A stretch of 34,348 nt of DNA from CAISTG01 sp964455185 (lineage in GTDB: Bacteria; Patescibacteriota; Patescibacteriia; 2-01-FULL-39-33): assembly GCA_964455185.1 (NCBI GenBank), contig CAYVUR010000005.1, positions 1-34,348 of the forward strand. Reading direction: 5' to 3'. Shown here piece by piece: positions 20,740-28,098 of this stretch. The translations under genes were made by a program, and so were the position numbers. The notes beneath the pieces were generated by a model, which was given only the letters and a program-made list of their open reading frames with translations, did no database searches and was not told where the DNA came from. The number at the start of each line of letters is the position of its first letter. Position 1 is the stretch's first letter.

Positions 20740-23224
20740 TATTAGGCCATTTATAAATTAACCAAATTATTATTGCTGCTAAAAAAATAATTAGAGCAAA
20801 TAAATAATATTCTTTAGTAAAATTAAATGAAGCAGTTTCAAATTCTCCTTTTACCTCACCTTTAATAATCTCTATATCTTGAATAGAACGAGGTAAAATT
20901 CTATAACCAGATGAAGTTTTAGAAACTATTCCAATAAGTTTAATTTTATCTCCTTCTTTTATTGTTAAATCTTCTATAGCAATATGGCTTTTGATATAAG
21001 CTTTAGCTTCGGCCCCACTACCATCATCAATATAAATATTACGTCCTTTCTTTTCTAAAACATCGCCTTCAATCATAACTAACCAACCTTCATAATTTTC
21101 TCCTAAATCAGCAGTAGAAATCTGATGTGGTTCAGGAGGCTTATCGTGTCCTAAAATTTTAATATCTCCAATAGAAGAAATTTTAATACGTCTTTCACCA
21201 CCTGATTCTGATAATTCACCAATAATTTCTACTCTATCTCCTAAAGTTAAATTAGGAAAAGTTTTATTATAAGAATAAATTTGAATACCTGACCCAGCCA
21301 AATAAAAAATCTGCGCCCCTAATACTCCGGGAACTACTGAAACTACTCCGGAAACTTTAACTCGAGAGCCATTATCTAATTCTCGCACTTGATCTAAAGA
21401 ACTGCTGACAACAACTGATGGGATTTTTTTGGTTTTTGTTGTTACCTTTTTAGTTGTCATCTTATTGGTGCTAACAGAAAGATTTATAATAGGTAATTCT
21501 TCTGCCGGTAAAGAAAAAATATTTTCTTGAGCTGGAGTTGGCACATCACTCCATTGCCATTCACCCGAATCTTTGCGAGAAAATGACTTTCCTTTTTTGC
21601 TGCCGCTATAAGAAACTTTATCAATTATTGAACCATCGGGATAAGACAAAAAAATTGTTTCCAAACCAGAATTATTTAAAGCAATATTAGATTGACTACG
21701 TATAAAAACCGCATAACCTCCCGCAGATAAAATAGTAGAGGAAGCAATTTTGAATTTCTTTTTTGAAGCATCCGCAATCACTAAACCCGATATATCTATT
21801 GGTTTTGTATCTAAATTCCTAAATTCAATAAATTCTTCCTGTCCAGAATTAGGATTTGGATAAATTTCGTTAATAATTACTAACAAAGGAACTTGATAAA
21901 TATCTTTTTGAGTAGTTGTTGTTGTGTTGTTTTGAGTAGTAGTGGTAATAATTTCTTTATTAGAAATATTCGATGATCCTTCAGAATTTTTTATTATTTT
22001 AGAAGTTATTATATTTACCGCATTTTTTGTGGGAGTTATTGTAAGTAAATAATCACCAATATCATTTCTAGCCCAAGCACAATCATAACAAGAAGAAAAA
22101 TCTCCATAAGAAGTTTGGCTAATAATTTTTCCTGAATAATCTTTAAGAATAATTTCGTCTCCTGAATTATTTAAATTACCAATAATATTTTCTATTACAA
22201 AAAAGTCATCTGGATCAATAATTCCAGAAAGCGTAGTAGTACTATATTTTGAACCTTCTTTATTAAGTAATAACCAACCGGAAAGATCAATAGATTTATC
22301 AGTGTTATTATATAATTCTATCCATTCTTTATTGCCTGAAGTTGGTGCAGGTAATAATTCATTAATTAAAACATCACCAAAAGCAAAAATAGTACTGGTA
22401 GTGGAAGAAGCAGTAGAACTTGTTTGTTCTCTATCTTTAACATTAATAATTATATAATCAGGAGAAGATGTTGCTCCTTGATCATCTGTAACCATTAAAG
22501 AAACTTGATAAGTGCCAGTGACATTAAAAGCATAAGAAGTAGTTACTCCTAATAATTGAAATGATCCAAAATCCCAACTCCAATCAGTAATAAAACCATC
22601 AGAATCATTTGATTCGCTACCATCAAATGCTACTAATTCATCAATTATAGCTTCTTTATCTGGCCCAGCATTGGCAACAGGTAATTGATTATTAATAATT
22701 GGTTGGTATTTTATTTTAATATTATCTAAACCAAAACCAATAGAACTTGTTGCATTATAAGAATTAAAACTTAAAATTAATTTATTGCCACAATATTTAG
22801 TTAAATCGATAGAAGCAGTTGAAGACATAACATTACCTGCTACAGGTTTAGATAAAATATTTTCTTCAATTTCTCCTGATTTTATTTTTATAAAAATATC
22901 AGAAGTCGTACCATTAGTTGAAGAATTATATTTTTCTCCTCCATAAGTTCTGGCTTGAAAATCTAAAATTGCAGAAGTACAAAATGGTAAATCAATTTCT
23001 GGACTAATTAATTCTGAACTACTAGTTTTCAAAATAATATACTCGGCAGTAGTAGTAGAACAATTAATATAATTCCAAGAAAGATTGTTTTCTATTATAC
23101 CGTCATGATTAATCAGCTCAATAAAATTATCAAAAGAAGCTAAAGAAATTTTTGATAAAAATAAAAATCCGCTCAATAAAATAATAGCGGAAAAAAATAA
23201 AATAATAATGTCCCTCCTTAACAT
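20723..23224 (-). CDS. Large secreted, membrane-anchored lamin-tail/PKD/OB-fold surface protein
   Basis: 833 aa. N-terminal signal sequence or anchor (MLRRDIIILFFSAIILLSGF, to about 30), a beta-rich jelly-roll-like region (35-175), a PKD domain (about 182-262: ANAGPDK, AFDGSESNDSDG, WSWDFG, YQVSLMVTDDQGA), lamin-tail domain 1 (282-375: INELLPAPTSGNKEWIELYN), a Thr/Asn-rich linker (425-440), lamin-tail domain 2 (448-545: INEIYPNPNSGQEEFIEFRN), and two OB-fold-like domains (615-690 and 712-788: RVKVSGVVSVVPG, LTLGDRVEIIGEL, INLUDING DDGSGAEA). It ends with a transmembrane helix (805-824) and a short KK-rich tail. It probably displays carbohydrate- or DNA-binding modules on the cell surface. Its substrate is unknown. 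Confidence 0.85.
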   Translation of the reverse strand: MLRRDIIILFFSAIILLSGFLFLSKISLASFDNFIELINHDGIIENNLSWNYINCSTTTAEYIILKTSSSELISPEIDLPFCTSAILDFQARTYGGEKYNSSTNGTTSDIFIKIKSGEIEENILSKPVAGNVMSSTASIDLTKYCGNKLILSFNSYNATSSIGFGLDNIKIKYQPIINNQLPVANAGPDKEAIIDELVAFDGSESNDSDGFITDWSWDFGSFQLLGVTTSYAFNVTGTYQVSLMVTDDQGATSSPDYIIINVKDREQTSSTASSTTSTIFAFGDVLINELLPAPTSGNKEWIELYNNTDKSIDLSGWLLLNKEGSKYSTTTLSGIIDPDDFFVIENIIGNLNNSGDEIILKDYSGKIISQTSYGDFSSCYDCAWARNDIGDYLLTITPTKNAVNIITSKIIKNSEGSSNISNKEIITTTTQNNTTTTTQKDIYQVPLLVIINEIYPNPNSGQEEFIEFRNLDTKPIDISGLVIADASKKKFKIASSTILSAGGYAVFIRSQSNIALNNSGLETIFLSYPDGSIIDKVSYSGSKKGKSFSRKDSGEWQWSDVPTPAQENIFSLPAEELPIINLSVSTNKMTTKKVTTKTKKIPSVVVSSSLDQVRELDNGSRVKVSGVVSVVPGVLGAQIFYLAGSGIQIYSYNKTFPNLTLGDRVEIIGELSESGGERRIKISSIGDIKILGHDKPPEPHQISTADLGENYEGWLVMIEGDVLEKKGRNIYIDDGSGAEAKAYIKSHIAIEDLTIKEGDKIKLIGIVSKTSSGYRILPRSIQDIEIIKGEVKGEFETASFNFTKEYYLFALIIFLAAIIIWLIYKWPNKKTSK

Positions 23225-23253
23225 AATTTTTTAAGTAAAAATTTTATATAAAA

Positions 23254-23282
23254 ATTATATCAAAAAAATAAAAAATTGCCAA
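23254..23282 (-). promoter_or_regulatory. Promoter of the lamin-tail protein gene
   Basis: TTGGCA (23282-23277), 17-nt spacer, TATAAT (23259-23254). Start expected near 23247, about 23 nt before the ATG. Its -35 box overlaps the -35 box of the divergent glycosyltransferase promoter. Confidence 0.75.
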
Positions 23283-23304
23283 AAAAAACTGTTTGAATTA
23301 TACT
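23276..23304 (+). promoter_or_regulatory. Promoter of the glycosyltransferase gene
   Basis: TTGCCA (23276-23281), 17-nt spacer, TATACT (23299-23304). Start expected near 23311, 10 nt before the ATG at 23321. Confidence 0.6.
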
Positions 23305-23320
23305 TAATAATGTACTAAAT

Positions 23321-24097
23321 ATGCCCAAATTAAGTATTATTATTCCTGCTCTCAATGAAGAGAAAAATCTACCTATTTTATTTGAATCTATTAGAAACCA
23401 AGATTTTAAAGATTATGAAATAATTCTTGCTGATGCTGGATCAACTGATAAAACCACTGAAATTGCTAAGGAATATGGAGTTAAAATTGTTAAAGGAGGA
23501 TTACCAGCTGTAGGACGCAATGCTGGTGCTAAAGAAGCTCAAGGTAAATGGCTTTTATTTCTTGATTCTGACGTTTTTTTATCAGGAAAATTTCTTAAAT
23601 TTTTAATTGAAGAAGCTGAGGAAAAAGGGGCTGATGCGGCCACTTGTGCTGCTATACCTCTTAGTGATAAATTAATAGATCAAATGATGCATGGGGTAGC
23701 TAATGCTTATATTCAATTAACTCAATACTTTTATCCTCATGCTGGAGGTTTTTGTATTTTAATAAAAAAATCTCTTCATGATAAAATAGGAGGTTATAAT
23801 GAAGCGCTTAAATTGGCTGAGGATCATGAATATATTTCTCGAGCTAAAAAATTTGGTAAATTCAAAATACTTAAAAAACCCAAAATTTATGTATCGGTAA
23901 GACGTTTTGAATCTGATGGAAGATTAAATGTTGCCGCTAAATATATCGCCTGTGAAGTTTATCGAGTTTTATTAGGAGAAATTAAAACTGATATTTTTAA
24001 ATATAAATTCGGGCATCATAATAATAATTCACCTAAAAATAGAGATGTAAATAAAATAATTAAAGATTGGTTAAAAAAAATAAAAAAAAATTTTTAA
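23321..24097 (+). CDS. Family 2 glycosyltransferase
   Basis: 258-aa GT-A fold enzyme that transfers a sugar from a nucleotide donor. It begins LSIIIPALNEEKNLPILFESI (4-24). ADAGSTDKT (37-45) is the nucleotide-binding loop. GRNAGAKEAQGKWLLFLDSD carries the DxD-type motif D82-S83-D84, and AEDHEYISRAKKFG supplies the likely catalytic acidic pair. No transmembrane helix is evident, though residues 118-150 are moderately hydrophobic. Acceptor and donor are unknown. It is divergent from the lamin-tail surface protein, which suggests a role in cell-surface glycans or glycosylation of that protein (inference). Confidence 0.88.
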   Translation: MPKLSIIIPALNEEKNLPILFESIRNQDFKDYEIILADAGSTDKTTEIAKEYGVKIVKGGLPAVGRNAGAKEAQGKWLLFLDSDVFLSGKFLKFLIEEAEEKGADAATCAAIPLSDKLIDQMMHGVANAYIQLTQYFYPHAGGFCILIKKSLHDKIGGYNEALKLAEDHEYISRAKKFGKFKILKKPKIYVSVRRFESDGRLNVAAKYIACEVYRVLLGEIKTDIFKYKFGHHNNNSPKNRDVNKIIKDWLKKIKKNF

Positions 24098-24266
24098 TAC
24101 ATTTTGTACTTCGCATAAATTTAAAATACGGATTAATACCTGTTTAAATCTTTTGTTGATAACAATTCCGTTATTCCAAACTTATAGCAATTTATAAGAC
24201 CATTAAAAGAATCCATCAAAAAGTACTTATATTTTAGGAAATTAAGAGTTTTAAATATTTATAAAT

Positions 24267-25424
24267 TTAGTTTCTTTTTTCAGCCTCAATAGCTTCTCCT
24301 TCCAAAACTGCTTTTTGTTCGCTTAATAGATGAAACTGGTATTGTGGGTATGCTTTTTCAAGCAATTCCTTAAGATCTAAAAAAACATCATTAATAAACA
24401 CGTGTTTAATGCCGTTGTCCTTTATTGTTTCTTTATAGCCCGAGGTTAAAACTGCTAAACCATCTTTATAGGCAGTACCGCCACCAGCACCTAAAACAGA
24501 AGTTAATGCCGGCCTAATATCTACTGGCACTTCAAAGGGTGCAGTATAAAAATCACGATCCTTACTTATTCCATTATCCAATAAATTCAATAATTGTTCT
24601 AACTGTTGTGATTTCGCAACTCCATGTGCGTCATAATTTATTCCTATACTGCCATCTACAGTAGGGAAAGCTTCATTGTTTTCAGGATTGATTCCATGAG
24701 AAACCATAAACATTTGATCTTCTAAGGTCATTCGTTTCTTTGATTTTATATCATTATACTTTTGCCTTAGCTCCTCGATCAACTTAGCTTTTTTCTCTGT
24801 CGACAATTCTTGACTGCCAACGTCATTATAATTTTTAGGTTTCTCTCTATCTTCAGCAAATAATTTATCAAAATTAAAATCGGGAGTCCAATCAATTCTT
24901 GTGAATCGTTTAAAATCAGACATTAAATTAGCTACAGTATCACCAATTTTTATCGGTTTACCCGCCATGGCCGCTCTCAATCGTTCATCATACTCTTTAA
25001 CTTTTTCAAGACCTGCACCCTTAAGTGCTTCGCTCATAGCATCAAAAATAGCTTTAACGTCTCTAGCTTTTTGTTTTTCTTCCGACAGTAATCCTGTATC
25101 TAGTGCATCCGCTGGTGATTGTTCAATTGATTGAATTGGTATACCCAATTTCACTCTAATTTCATTAGCTCTATTTGTCGAGTTGATTTTATCTTCCTGA
25201 GCCATTTTCCTTATTTTCTGCCTTGCTTCTTGAGAAATAGAATCTGACTCTGCAAATTCTTCTTCAGCATCTCTTCCACGATTAAGTCTAGCCTCAATAG
25301 ATTTACGAAAAGAATCGGGTAGTCCGCGCATAATTTCCTCACTTGACTCTCCACTCTGAATACGACGGACATACTCCTCAACTTTTGCATCTCCTCCACT
25401 TAATTTTTTTTCTGGATTAACCAT
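24267..25424 (-). CDS. 385-aa soluble protein of unknown function
   Basis: No family is recognised with confidence. The first ~160 residues are highly charged and probably helical (VEEYVRRIQSGESSEEIMRGLP at the start). The middle contains another charged helix (STEKKAKLIEELRQKYNDIKSKK). The C-terminal ~130 residues look globular (RDFYTAPFEVPVDIRPALTS, then VLGAGGGTAYKDGLAVLTSGY, then HVFINDVFLDLKELLEKAYPQYQFHLLSEQ), with a Gly-rich loop that could bind a ligand. No signal peptide or membrane helix. Some segments are clearly richer in G+C than the neighbours (30 of 60 in the line at 24961), and the gene lies next to a tRNA cluster. I have an impression that similar C-terminal domains occur in other Patescibacteria, but cannot verify it. 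Confidence 0.75.
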   Translation of the reverse strand: MVNPEKKLSGGDAKVEEYVRRIQSGESSEEIMRGLPDSFRKSIEARLNRGRDAEEEFAESDSISQEARQKIRKMAQEDKINSTNRANEIRVKLGIPIQSIEQSPADALDTGLLSEEKQKARDVKAIFDAMSEALKGAGLEKVKEYDERLRAAMAGKPIKIGDTVANLMSDFKRFTRIDWTPDFNFDKLFAEDREKPKNYNDVGSQELSTEKKAKLIEELRQKYNDIKSKKRMTLEDQMFMVSHGINPENNEAFPTVDGSIGINYDAHGVAKSQQLEQLLNLLDNGISKDRDFYTAPFEVPVDIRPALTSVLGAGGGTAYKDGLAVLTSGYKETIKDNGIKHVFINDVFLDLKELLEKAYPQYQFHLLSEQKAVLEGEAIEAEKRN

Positions 25425-25486
25425 AACCTAACTATTTATGATGCTCTTATATCAGAAAGAATAAAAAAGAGACTCTTTTATAAAAT

Positions 25487-25560
25487 TGGACCTTAAGGGA
25501 TTCGAACCCTTGACCCCCTGCTTGCAAAGCAGGTGCTCTAGCCAACTGAGCTAAAGGCCC
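25487..25560 (-). tRNA. tRNA-Ala(TGC)
   Basis: Full cloverleaf on the minus strand: acceptor GGGCCTT/AAGGTCC (one G-U), D arm with AGTTGGCTAGA, anticodon stem CTGCT/AGCAG with loop TTTGCAA (anticodon TGC), and T loop TTCGAAT. The discriminator A is at 25487. CCA is not encoded. It is 5 nt past the stop of the 87-aa gene. Confidence 0.95.
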
Positions 25561-25565
25561 ATAAA

Positions 25566-25829
25566 TTATTTTTTTAAATTTTCTGCTGCTCTAAAAGTTG
25601 GAGCAAAAAACCACATTAAAATATCATTAATAATTCCTGTCATAACAAAAGCTCCAATTAAAATAACAATTATTCCTATAACCTTAAAAGCAGTATCATC
25701 TTCATGAACTCCAAAAACTTTTTCTGCCCATTCCTGATGTCCGACAAAATCAACAAAAAATCTTGGCTTCCAAACCATGGCTACTCCTAAAATAACTATC
25801 AAAATTCCAATAATAATAGAAATAAACAT
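25566..25829 (-). CDS. 87-aa membrane protein embedded in a tRNA cluster
   Basis: Not recognised by function. There are two hydrophobic helices (1-19 and about 48-76, the second with VIGIIVILIGAFVMTGIIN) joined by an amphipathic polar segment (RFFVDFVGHQEWAEKVFGVHEDD). It starts 17 nt after the 3' end of tRNA-Val and stops 5 nt before tRNA-Ala on the same strand, with no room for its own promoter. It must be co-transcribed with the tRNAs and released by their processing. Confidence 0.75.
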   Translation of the reverse strand: MFISIIIGILIVILGVAMVWKPRFFVDFVGHQEWAEKVFGVHEDDTAFKVIGIIVILIGAFVMTGIINDILMWFFAPTFRAAENLKK

Positions 25830-25845
25830 ATAAATTTAAATTTGA

Positions 25846-25919
25846 TGCACGCCAAGAGATTCGAACTCCTGACCCCCTCGGTGTAAACGAGGTGCTCTAA
25901 CCAACTGAGCTAGGCGTGC
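25846..25919 (-). tRNA. tRNA-Val(TAC)
   Basis: Acceptor GCACGCC/GGCGTGC perfect, D arm AGTTGGTTAGA, anticodon stem CCTCG/CGAGG with loop TTTACAC (anticodon TAC), T loop TTCGAAT, discriminator A at 25846, and no encoded CCA. Confidence 0.95.
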
Positions 25920-25923
25920 TTAA

Positions 25924-26005
25924 TGCTGACGGGGAGACTCGAACTCCCAAGCCCGAAGGCACATGCACCTCAAACATGCGCGTATACCAATTCCGCCACG
26001 TCAGC
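25924..26005 (-). tRNA. tRNA-Leu(GAG)
   Basis: 82 nt with a long variable arm (class II). Acceptor GCTGACG/CGTCAGC, D loop AATTGGTATACGC, anticodon stem CATGT/GCATG with loop TTGAGGT (anticodon GAG), variable arm TGCCTTCGGGC-like with a TTCG loop, and T loop TTCGAGT. No encoded CCA. It lies 24 nt after the rplS stop. Confidence 0.93.
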
Positions 26006-26029
26006 AAAAGGTTTTTAAACCTTACTAAC

Positions 26030-26386
26030 TTAATTAAATATTTTTTCTGATAATTTTTTAGGATAATTCCTAAGATAATACAATTTAGAACGTTTAACTT
26101 TAGCTTCTTTAACTAAATCAATTTTAGCAATAGCCGGAGACCAAAGAGGAAAAATTCTCTCTACTCCAATTCCACCAGAAGCAATTTTTCTAACTGTAAC
26201 AGTAGCACTTTTACCCATGCCACCACGACGAGCTAAAACAATGCCTTCAAAAATTTGAATTCGTTGTTTTTCTTCTCCTTTAGTATTTTTTTCTTTAATA
26301 ATCTGATGTACTTTAATAGTTACACCCGGTTTTATTAATGGCAATACTTTATCATGCCAATCTTTGTTCAATTTTTCGTTAGACAT
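26030..26386 (-). CDS. rplS: 50S ribosomal protein L19
   Basis: 118-aa protein of the large ribosomal subunit, at the interface with the 30S subunit. Family features: KPGVTIKVHQIIKE near residues 20-33, RIQIFEGIVLARRGGMGKSATVTVRKIASGGIGVERIFPLWSPAI, the highly conserved core, and the C-terminal VKRSKLYYLRN. The length is standard. It is first in a minus-strand unit followed by three tRNA genes and the 87-aa membrane protein, rather than in the common rpsP-rimM-trmD-rplS operon. Confidence 0.97.
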   Translation of the reverse strand: MSNEKLNKDWHDKVLPLIKPGVTIKVHQIIKEKNTKGEEKQRIQIFEGIVLARRGGMGKSATVTVRKIASGGIGVERIFPLWSPAIAKIDLVKEAKVKRSKLYYLRNYPKKLSEKIFN

Positions 26387-26414
26387 ACTATTATTTTCTA
26401 AAAATTACTTTAAA

Positions 26415-26443
26415 ATAATAACCTATTTTTAATAAAAAGTCAA
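26415..26443 (-). promoter_or_regulatory. Promoter of the rplS-tRNA unit
   Basis: TTGACT (26443-26438), 17-nt spacer, TATTAT (26420-26415). Start expected near 26408, 22 nt before the ATG. No other promoter was seen down to the 385-aa gene. Confidence 0.75.
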
Positions 26444-26509
26444 ATGTCTAAATCATCTATAAATAAAATTTTCAATTAAAAAATATTTTTATCTAAAATA
26501 TAAAGTTCA

Positions 26510-26518
26510 TGTTATAAT
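26510..26518 (+). promoter_or_regulatory. Extended -10 promoter of the yifB/comM-like gene
   Basis: TG-T-TATAAT, with the hexamer at 26513-26518. Start expected near 26525, about 31 nt before the ATG. Confidence 0.5.
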
Positions 26519-26555
26519 TTTAATAATTAATTACTATAATAACAAAATTAAACTT

Positions 26556-28073
26556 ATGCCAGCAAAAACTTTTTCCGCTGCTTTAATTGGACTTGATTCT
26601 GAAATAATAGAAATTGAAGTCGATCACTCACCACATGGCATGCCCGGAATGATTATTGTTGGATTACCTGACAAGGCAATAGATGAAAGTAAAAGTAGAG
26701 TTCGTAGCGCTATTAAAAACTCTAGCTTAGATTTTCCTCGTGGCAATATAATCATTAATATGGCTCCAGCTGATATCAAAAAAACTGGCACTCATTATGA
26801 TTTACCAATTGCTGTTGCTTGTTTAATTCAAGCTAAACAAATACCAACTATAAATCATGATTGTTTATTTATAGGAGAATTAGCTTTAGATGGATCATTA
26901 AGACCAGTAACAGGCGTTATTTCTTTTGCTATTGCTTGTCGTAAAAATAATATTAAAAAAATATTTTTACCCTCAATTAATGCTAAAGAAGCTGCTCTAA
27001 TACCGGATTTAGAAATATATCCGGTTGATAATTTAATAACCTTAATTAATCATTTTAGAGGAAACCATCTTATTAATTCTTATCAAAAAGAAGTTGATAA
27101 TTTTTCTGAAACAAATTTTTATAATATTGATATTTCTTATATCAAAGGACAAGATTGCGCTAAAAGAGCTTTAGAAATTTCAGCTAGCGGTAATCATAAT
27201 TTACTTTTTTCTGGCCCACCAGGGTCAGGAAAAACTATGTTAGCAAAAACCATACCTTCAATTATGCCGCGCATGGAACAAGAAGAGAGTTTAGAAGTTA
27301 CAAAAATTTATTCAGCAGCCGGATTACTAGAAGCTGAGCAACCATTAATAACTTCTCGACCTTTTCGAGCGCCACATCACAGTGCTTCTTCAATTGCTTT
27401 AGTTGGTGGGACAGCCAATCTTAAACCTGGGGAAATTTCTTTAGCACATCGAGGCGTTTTATTTCTTGATGAATTTTTAGAATTCCCTAAATCTGTTTTA
27501 GAAAATTTAAGACAACCTTTAGAAGATGGGATGATTACTGTTTCTAGAGCTTCTGGAACAATCCGCTTTCCAGCAAAATTTTTATTAGTTGCTGCTATGA
27601 ATCCTTGTCCTTGCGGTTATCTTAATGACCCAGAAAAAGATTGTCTTTGTTCACCAACTGAAGTATTACGTTATCAAAAAAGAGCTTCTGGTCCTTTGCT
27701 TGACAGAATTGATTTACATCTAGAAGTACCAAGAATTAAATTTGAAGAATTAGCTCAAACCAGCTTAACAGAAACATCAGAGATGGTTCGTTTACGAGTT
27801 CAAAAAGCACGAGACATACAGTTAGCTCGCTTTAAAAAAGAATTAATTTTTTCTAATAGTGAAATGAGTTCAAAGCAAACTGAAACTTTTTGTATTTTAG
27901 ATTATGAAGGAAAAAATTTACTGCAACAAGCAGTAGAAAAAATGAGACTTTCTCCTCGTTCATACTTTCGTATATTAAAAGTTTCTCGTACTATTGCTGA
28001 TTTAGACGAAAGTGAAATTATTAAATCCCATCATTTAGCGGAAGCCTTGCAATATAGGATTAAAAATGAATAA
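26556..28073 (+). CDS. YifB/ComM-family Mg-chelatase-like AAA+ ATPase
   Basis: 505 aa. In naturally transformable bacteria ComM is a hexameric helicase that extends branch migration during integration of incoming DNA. The N-terminal ChlI-like domain (1-170) contains VEIDHSPHGMPGMIIVGLPDKAIDESKSRVRSA-type sequence and the GELALDG motif. The AAA+ module has GQDCAKRALEISASG, Walker A GPPGSGKT (220-227), the LLEAEQPLITSRPFRAPHHSAS loop, Walker B GVLFLDEFLEF, and a CPCG Cys cluster (AAMNPCPCGYL, then DCLC). The C-terminal helical domain has SPRSYFRILKVSRTIADLD. Complete and of normal length. In this lineage a role in DNA uptake and recombination is plausible but inferred. Confidence 0.93.
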   Translation: MPAKTFSAALIGLDSEIIEIEVDHSPHGMPGMIIVGLPDKAIDESKSRVRSAIKNSSLDFPRGNIIINMAPADIKKTGTHYDLPIAVACLIQAKQIPTINHDCLFIGELALDGSLRPVTGVISFAIACRKNNIKKIFLPSINAKEAALIPDLEIYPVDNLITLINHFRGNHLINSYQKEVDNFSETNFYNIDISYIKGQDCAKRALEISASGNHNLLFSGPPGSGKTMLAKTIPSIMPRMEQEESLEVTKIYSAAGLLEAEQPLITSRPFRAPHHSASSIALVGGTANLKPGEISLAHRGVLFLDEFLEFPKSVLENLRQPLEDGMITVSRASGTIRFPAKFLLVAAMNPCPCGYLNDPEKDCLCSPTEVLRYQKRASGPLLDRIDLHLEVPRIKFEELAQTSLTETSEMVRLRVQKARDIQLARFKKELIFSNSEMSSKQTETFCILDYEGKNLLQQAVEKMRLSPRSYFRILKVSRTIADLDESEIIKSHHLAEALQYRIKNE

Positions 28074-28098
28074 AAATTAAAATAAATTATTAATTTTA

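Noticed and set aside
23201..23224. Shine-Dalgarno-like AAGGAGGG just inside the lamin-tail gene
   Set aside because: It comes from the AGG AGG codons of the Arg-Arg in the signal peptide (MLRRD). A later start would remove the positive N-region.
24098..24266. 169-bp gap between the glycosyltransferase and the 385-aa gene
   Set aside because: I looked for a tRNA remnant, promoter, terminator and repeats and found nothing that I can support.
25466..25483. Inverted repeat AAAAGAG-T-CTCTTTT after tRNA-Ala as a terminator
   Set aside because: The loop would be at most three bases and the stem is nearly all A-U, so it is too weak to call. It may still contribute to ending the tRNA transcript.
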